From Phoebastria nigripes (lineage: Eukaryota > Chordata > Aves > Procellariiformes > Diomedeidae), in assembly GCA_035582835.1 (NCBI GenBank), contig JAYKAV010000289.1, positions 1,630,583-1,694,582 on the forward strand: DNA of 64,000 nucleotides, in the 5' to 3' direction. The notes beneath the pieces are model-generated. The model worked only from the letters and a program-made list of their open reading frames with translations, did no database searches and was not told where the DNA came from. How positions within the stretch are numbered: position 1 is the first letter of the stretch; every line of letters begins with the position of its first letter. The translations under genes were made by a program, and so were the position numbers. This document shows, one piece after another, positions 57,860 through 64,000 of this stretch.

Positions 57860-58200
57860 GAGTAATCCAGGCTAAAACTGGTTGGTTCTTTTGGTTGTTG
57901 TTGAAAGTATTTTAAACCAAAATAATTACTTGAACATTGACTTCTGGGAAATGAACCTCTGTCAACATCTGGGAGAAGAATTTCTGTTTATGGAGACTTT
58001 TTGAGATTTTTTGATTGCCAGCTAAAAACTGATTATGATTTGTGATGCAGAGAAGGAATGAACAAAATTTTGACTTTACCATGGAAGAGTTGTTTAGGAA
58101 TTCTTAAGTTTAAAACTGGTACTTAAATACTTCCAGTCTTCATTTTTCCCCCAAAAAACTGTCTTGTTTCTGAAAATGTCTAAAAAATAAATGGTTTTGA
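57860..58200. repeat. A/T-rich relic, weak candidate
   Basis: The sequence includes GAAAGTATTTTAAACC, ACTTTTTGAGATTTTTTGATTG, CAAAATTTTGAC and GAAAATGTCTAAAAAATAAATGG. It has the look of the A/T-rich palindromic family at 29600, but I see no diagnostic end. Confidence 0.2.
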
Positions 58201-59999
58201 TTTCTTTGTTTCTTATCCTCTTCCCACCTACTCCCCTGATACAAACATTTTTGAGCAATATTACTCTGGACAGCAGATGTTACTTGTTTCAACTAAAAAA
58301 AAATAATCCAATGCTTTAAAACCATAGAAAACAAGCAACTCAATTTGACCAGGAATGCTGCTAAAGTAATAGCAATGATCCCACTCTTGACTGATACACA
58401 CTTACAGACCTCGACACTAGCACATACAGAACATAGAAATCTCCAATTCTGGCTGATACCAAAGTGAAATAAATGGGAGTTGCATAGGCTTGGATTTTCT
58501 ACCAACAGCAGAAAAGAATAAAAAAATCAGCACGTGGTTAATGAAGATGAATAGAGGCAGGGAAAATGGAATTTTCATGTTTCTAGGGGTTTTAAAACAA
58601 CAGTGAGTAAAATCTTCCTAATAACATAATTTAAAAAAATAACATGTGGATGTCAAATTAATCTGGGCTGCCACTGCATTGATTTCAGCAGGCTTCAGGA
58701 GGGAGAATTTTCTTCAGGGAGAGGTAAGGACCAATGCCAGTAGAAAGTGACCCTCAAAAATCTGTGTTCATTTTGGTACAGGACGAAAGCAATGTCCCTC
58801 TGTAAGCTCTGCTCCCACCGTGCATATTTACGCGGTGAGTGAGCATTGCTGGGACATTATGTGCTGTGGGTGTAATGGACTCCCTGGGGCGCAGGACATT
58901 GATGAGATACTGGAGCAGCCCTAACTGCTCTGGTCATGGGTTTCCCAGATTATGGACTGTACATCCTCCACTTTGTGTTTTCTGCTTTCTCCAAGCATAG
59001 GTATACGACAGTGGAAAAGAGAAGCTGATGGTACATGGAGACAGCCTTACCTATGAGCAAGAGCATGGGGCAGGGATATAGGTTGCTTGGGTTTTGCCCC
59101 TTGTCTCTGCCATTGGTTTGCTGTGCGAACAAGGGGAAATTATTTGATTTCAACTTTCCTAGCCATAAATTTGGAAAGCAGACACTTGCCTCCACTTTTT
59201 GACACCTATGGATTAAAGGAGCTTGTTGTGGGNTTTTTTTTGTCAACAGGATAATCTTCAGTTCTACAGAGAAGTGAAGCCATTCTGCTGGACAAAAGAG
59301 AGAACAGTGTCTCTGCTAGAGACCCTGTTGCAAAAATTTGGGGACCAAACTCTCCAGTAATGGAAAGGCTGCACAATTCCTAGCTCAGTGGGAGGAGGAA
59401 GCTGGAGAATGCAGTCTTTGGGCATGGTTTGATCCAGTTTCTGGCAGCAGCGAGTTCCTTGAAGTGCCTTTCCATCTTCCTGAAGGATTGTCTTAGCAAA
59501 AGCAGTGCTCGGTGTTGCCTGACACAGCGAGTCATATAAGGTCAAGCTCATAAGATATACGGCAGTGTGTGTGTGTGGGTTCAGCTTCCACAGGGTTATG
59601 GCACAAGGAACCATTCTTCCATTACACGGAGATCTATAAGGAATCTCTGCCATTAACGGACTCCATTAAATGCAATACATGTGGGAAAAATTGCAGTTTG
59701 ATTTAGTTTAGCAACATGGAGATATTGGCAAGATAATCACATAAAAGTGACACCTTTTATGGCCAGGCTCTTTGATTTTATGTCAGTGAGTTTCAATTTC
59801 TCACATTTTTATGTTCATATATAGGTCCTTGTTCTAATGTATGCATTAGCTGGCGTAAAGGTTAAATAGATTGTTTTAGCATTTTGGGATACAGATTGTA
59901 GATGTGCACAAATCTTCAATGAGCTGGATGAATTATTTTAGGTAGGCAGGGACTGTGAGAAGGGAGCAGGAATTATTCCTCTGACTTGGTCCCATCTGG
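58201..59999. other. Non-coding stretch, nothing recognised
   Basis: Single-copy DNA. A short GT repeat lies near 59564-59577 and an ambiguous base at 59233 beside a T8 run. Open frames up to 129 codons on the minus strand lack domains. CTGCATTGATTTCAGCAGG near 58673 may be a scrap of an amniote MITE. Confidence 0.5.
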
Positions 60000-60030
60000 A
60001 AAAAAAAAAAAAAAAGAAAAAAGGAAAAGG
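60000..60030 (+). repeat. A-rich simple repeat
   Basis: Sixteen A followed by GAAAAAAGGAAAAGG. Confidence 0.92.
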
Positions 60031-60812
60031 AACAATGAGAAAAAAGTATTATATATATGTAATGTGATTTGAAAAGCAGACCTGCAGGCTTCCCAAGTAC
60101 TGTCAGAAGGAGCAGATGGCATGGGTCACCCTGCTTCATGAAATGCTCCAAATCTGAATATTTATTTTTAAATGCAAAAAATATCCATTCCTTGTGAGGC
60201 AGACTGTGATCTCCCTTACATAAGCAAAACTGTCTGAAGATGGGATTGGCACTGGATTGATACTGAGAGTCACAGAGGGCTGGAGAAGCTGAGATCATAA
60301 CCTGGCCCCCTGTGGAGAAAGTCAGTCTCAAGGTCTGGTTTCATGGTTAAGCAGCTAAAACTAAACTCCTGTCTTGTTCCAGCGTTTCCAAAATCAGAAT
60401 ATTTTTGTTATAAAAAATCCTAGTTGGGAAGGTACTCAGTGTAGGTGCTGATTCTCCTGTAACAAGTATGGGTAAATCAGGAATAACATCATTGGTGTCT
60501 GTTCAAGACTTTTAAAAGCATTTCACACTCCCCTGTGGTGTGAGGCAGCCGACAGGCATTCACTGCCATAGACCTGGCTGATCCAGACCATTCCTTATCA
60601 TCATTGTTAGCCTGGGCCAAACAGACACCTCGGTGAAGTCATATTTCAATATCCCTTAAAACACCTTGGTACATTTAATCCCTCAATTCATCTTTCCTTT
60701 ATATGTCCTTAGTCTCTTCTCTGCAAAACCTCCTCCTCATGTCCCTGCTACTTTACTAAGAAGCCTTTGAAAGACTAATATTACAAGTCTGGATTCTAAT
60801 AGGTAATTTCTT
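60031..60812. other. Non-coding stretch, nothing recognised
   Basis: No gene, RNA or repeat is identified. A short alternating AT patch occurs near 60051-60059. Confidence 0.5.
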
Positions 60813-60854
60813 TTACTTTTTTTCTCTCTCTCTTCCCCCCCGCCCCCCTTTTAG
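60813..60854 (+). repeat. Pyrimidine tract with C runs
   Basis: TTTT/CTCT units pass into eight-class C runs (CCCCCCCGCCCCCC) and then TTTT. It resembles a polypyrimidine tract followed by TTTTAG, but there is no supported exon downstream, so I do not call a splice acceptor. Confidence 0.8.
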
Positions 60855-62373
60855 CTACATCTGAAAATCTTTTGCCTCTATCAGTTCCTGAATCTGGATA
60901 GATCACTCTTCAACTCATGAAGGGAGTTCAAGCTGTCTCTTTAAATCTTTCTCTTCCCCCCACTTCGCGTGCTCCCAACACCTCTCCGTCTTTTCATTTC
61001 ACCTCATTTAAATATTCAGCCCAATTTCAAGGCTTAATAATGATGAATAAGATTGAGATTAGGATTTAATAAGAGTGTTAAGGAAAGATTTGTCATTCCA
61101 GTGGTTGTAGGTCTTGGCTGAAATTGAATTGGCATCCAGTCTCTGGGCATGCGCAGGGTGAAGCTGTTTGCTGGCTCCCATTGCTGTTTTCTCCAGAAGA
61201 ACAGGAAAGGTTTTCTATGCTCAGCCCTGATCATACAGGGGATGAGTTACTCCCTAGCTAACTGTCCCCTCACAATCCTCTTCCTTGATTAAAGGCAGTT
61301 TGAATCAAGGACTGGAAAGCCTGGGAGCTCTGCATGGATTGAGGTCCTTTTAGGTACTAGGTCCTAGCTCTCTTCATTAGTGCATTTCACATCCAGGTAT
61401 GGCTTGTGTAGCTGAATCAGTGCTTTCTAGGGTCTAAATTCCCATTTTGGAACTGAGATGAATCTCAGTGACAAAGCCTAAATCCATAACTAAGTCTCAG
61501 ACTGAACTTCAACAAGACTGATTCGAATATTGCAATTTGGCCTATGTGGAGGTGCAGCTGTCAGATCAAAGCTCAAGGAGGATGCTTGTGTGATGGGCAC
61601 ACTAAATTCCATTATTGCTTTACAGACGTCTACTAATACCATTAACTACGTGCAGGATGAGCTGAGTATCTCTTCTGGGAGCTGCATGCTAGGATCTGCA
61701 AATAGTCACGGTGAGCTAAGCAAAACCCCTGTGGACCTGCAAGCCAGGAGCAACTTGGTGCCCAAGCAGAGAGTGCTGAGACTTGAGAACCCACAACGTG
61801 ATGTGTCTACATGCCAATGTGGTGAAGAGTGGTATTGAGGGAACGGGAGGATGCCAGAATTTCTCTGAGAAGCTGTTTCCAAGCTGAGCTAATTTTCTAT
61901 TATATTGTGCCCTTAACAGAAGAGTCAGGCTCCAGGAAGTAATTTATATCTTCTAAAATATGGTTTGTTGCATATAACCATAGCAAGTCTCATGTTTGAG
62001 ACACCCCACCCTGCCCCAAGCACTCTGCAACCTTTAGTGCCTCTTTCTTCTCGAGGAGCAACCCTATGGATTGTGCTAGTTTCAATACTTTGGACATTAA
62101 GCCACGATCTAGTTTAAACACTTGTAAAACATCTACAATGTCTGTTGTGCTTGGACTCAAGATGTTGCACTAGCAACGGCAGCTCAAACTGTTTTGACAA
62201 GGGCTTGCTGGAGTGCCTGTTTGCCTTGTGCAAACAAGGCCCAAAGAGGCTTAAGGCTTCTAAAGTTTTAGGGACAGATTCCTGGCAGAGGAAAACTGCT
62301 GAAGCTCTTTTGAAACCAGGGAGCTTGTGCCACTTTACTCCAGGTGAGGGTGTGGACCTTAGGGGTGCTCTAA
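60855..62373. other. Non-coding stretch, nothing recognised
   Basis: The plus-strand frame 61530-61838 (102 codons) has no domain. An NRF1-like GGGCATGCGCAGG sits at about 61145-61157. The 61010-61110 AT-rich segment (TTTAAATATTCAGCC, TTAATAATGATGAATAAG) could be conserved but is not distinctive. Confidence 0.45.
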
Positions 62374-62487
62374 CTGCTTAAATTGCTCTGCAGTTTTAGG
62401 GAGTTTACAGTAAGCCTCTTAAACTGCTCTAAGGGCTTACAGTATCTTAAGCCTCTTAAATTATATTAAAAAAACTTACAGTATTTT
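62374..62487 (+). repeat. Degenerate 37-bp tandem repeat, three units
   Basis: Three consecutive units share the order C(T/C)(G/T)CTTAAA...CTTACAGTA...: 62374-62414, 62415-62451 and 62452-62487. All carry a CTTAAA(C/T)T start and a TTACAGTA near the end, with internal length differences. Outside the array, AAGAGGCTTAAG at 62244-62255 is the perfect inverse of CTTAAGCCTCTT at 62446-62457 inside it. Confidence 0.7.
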
Positions 62488-62950
62488 GGCAGAATCTACA
62501 GTTTGGAAGGATTCAAGGTTCGAAAAAATCAGACTTGGCTTGTTTGATAGATTTGGTTGGGAATTAAATGTATTTGATAAAATATTGTTTTAATAATTTT
62601 AAAATTATAAACTTAAATACTTATTTTGCCAGTCTACATGAAGGGAATTGCTTATGAACATACATTAAAATATTCAAACCGGCAGAAAATGCAGTAATTT
62701 GTAAACTCACAATTTCCCGGTTTAGGTGTTATTAATTTTACGACCACTCATCCAATTTTCTTCAAGCTTGACTTAATTTTTATGTCACAACTACCTCTGC
62801 AAAATAAGACAATTTGGCAAGTCCATCCTGATCTACTTCTAAGAAATCAAAGTGTGAAATGTCTGGTCAGAATATATGAGGAAAGTACATTTGTTTCCGA
62901 ACTCAAATAATTCAGAGAGAGATCTGCTGGCATTCCTGAAAATTAAATAA
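62488..62950. other. AT-rich non-coding stretch
   Basis: Strongly AT-rich sequence without a recognised repeat. It contains TAATAATTTTAAAATTATA (a near-palindrome near 62589-62608) and GTTATTAATTTTACG. It may be conserved or may simply be AT-rich. Confidence 0.45.
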
Positions 62951-62967
62951 CAAACAAACAAACAAAA
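62951..62967 (+). repeat. (CAAA)n microsatellite
   Basis: Four CAAA units, CAAACAAACAAACAAAA. Confidence 0.9.
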
Positions 62968-63232
62968 GCCCTTTAGGCTGAGACTAAATTGAACAGATTT
63001 CTTCATGCACAATTTAAAGGAGAGATTAAAAGAAAAGAAATTGGAAAGTTAATGTGACTACAGAGATGGTGACATGCCTTTCCTATCAAACACATTAGCT
63101 ACTCAATTTTAGTGATTCTTTGAGCATGATGATTTTTTTGTGACACGAGAGAAAAATATTGATCTTCTCTATATTCCATCATAATTAAAGCACATTTGGA
63201 ATATATCAACAGAAGTTCCACATAACTGTCCT
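62968..63232. other. Non-coding, nothing recognised
   Basis: No supported gene or repeat. Confidence 0.5.
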
Positions 63233-63260
63233 TACGTGTGCGTGCACACACACACACATG
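63233..63260. repeat. 28-nt alternating purine/pyrimidine tract ending in (CA)n
   Basis: Bases 63233-63260 alternate without a break: TACGTGTGCGTG followed by (CA)7 and TG. It is a Z-DNA-prone sequence with GTGTGCGTGCAC at its centre. Confidence 0.75.
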
Positions 63261-64000
63261 ATTTTTATGCTTTCCTTCAAATTTCATCCATAAGCTGCGT
63301 GTCTCATCTTCCCCATCTGCCTATCATAAAAGTGGTCAAAGAAAAGGCAGCAAGTCTTTCCCATGGAAATCTTGTGCCACCTGTGAGAAGGAGCTCTGTC
63401 TTTAACAGCACTGGTGTGATGGCTGGAGTCTGTCCACATGAACAAATGGGCACCATATGTGGTTGACAGCTAGTTCTTTCAATTCCAGCAAAGCCAATTG
63501 ATTTGAGTACACCGATTTTATATAGGTCTGTTGGGAGCCATCAGATGATCCTTGATTTTGACAACTCAATCAGCAAGAAGGTTACGTTCCTACAAGGCAA
63601 GGGATAAAGTAACTACTGACCTACATCTTTAAGATGCACCAGACCTGAGCTGCATCTTTTCTGAAGCTTGATAAACTGATTCATTTTAAAAAATGAACAT
63701 GTTCTGATTGGTTTGCAACCCAGTGCTCAGTTACAGGAATTGTCAACATGGTCAAAACCAGAAAGGGATCCTGGAAAGTCTGTGTTCAAAACAAACCGAG
63801 AAACTGATTTACCAAAAGAGAATGAGAGCCAGTCTGCACAATTCATTTCCGCACACAAAGGAGAGGTGGGGACAAGTTTCCTGATACTGTTTGCAACTTG
63901 AGTCTTCCAGCTTATTTTCATGGACCAAAACAGTTGTATCATTTATGGTTTATCATCATGCTTATGGGTAAGGATGAGGGGGAAGGCCAACAAGGCAGAT
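63261..64000. other. Non-coding stretch to window end
   Basis: No supported gene, RNA or repeat. Short open frames (62-76 codons) lack domains. Confidence 0.5.

Noticed and set aside
60813..60860. Pyrimidine tract followed by TTTTAG, resembling a splice acceptor
   Set aside because: No open exon with coding character follows and no donor partner is identifiable.
1..64000. Prokaryotic systems such as CRISPR arrays, defence islands, operons or prophage
   Set aside because: No regularly spaced repeats, no dense gene packing and no Shine-Dalgarno-led frames; the repeat content is vertebrate.

Overview
This 64 kb window looks like nuclear DNA from a bird. It appears to be an intergenic (or long intronic) stretch with no protein-coding gene that I can support. 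The bird assignment rests on its repeats. There are several decayed CR1 LINE 3' ends and no mammalian-type L1, Alu or B elements. Old CORE-SINE/MIR-like and palindromic amniote DNA-transposon relics are also present. The youngest-looking insertion is a solo LTR at 49411-50002, of an endogenous retrovirus family I recognise from bird genomes, flanked by a perfect 5-bp target duplication. Base composition is AT-rich, stop codons are frequent in all frames, and the longest open frames (about 120-200 codons) are low-complexity with no domain I can recognise. No tRNA, rRNA, CRISPR array, operon or bacterial feature is visible.

Layout. 1-16 kb: mostly single-copy DNA with a pyrimidine-rich block (7.39-7.93 kb) that encloses a 28-nt alternating purine/pyrimidine stretch. 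Next come a hairpin-bearing block near 8.0-8.3 kb and a striking 18-bp perfect inverted repeat at 14.8-14.9 kb. 16-22 kb: a minus-strand CR1 (16.29-17.03 kb), a 72-base assembly gap (17553-17624), a plus-strand CR1 tail (21.15-21.29 kb) and a short tandem repeat. 22-31 kb: single-copy DNA mixed with MIR-like, MITE-like and A/T-rich palindromic relics, a CR1 (26.6-27.0 kb) and a conserved-looking block (27.42-27.72 kb). 31-49 kb: two more CR1 copies (34.43-34.74 kb plus strand, 38.09-38.74 kb minus strand), MIR-like fragments and a strong G-run tract (42440-42493). 49-64 kb: the solo LTR, a long AT microsatellite (55.77-55.89 kb), further MITE-like relics, a degenerate 37-bp tandem repeat (62.37-62.49 kb) and a second 28-nt alternating tract (63233-63260).

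No genes act together here. If the window has a function, it is most likely cis-regulatory. Several blocks free of recognised repeats carry clusters of homeodomain, forkhead and POU-like core motifs and read like conserved non-coding elements, but that is inference from texture, since no alignment could be run. I found no convincing undescribed biological system. The observations most worth checking are the 14.8 kb foldback, the solo LTR with its perfect CRE palindrome, the G-run tract and the candidate regulatory blocks.
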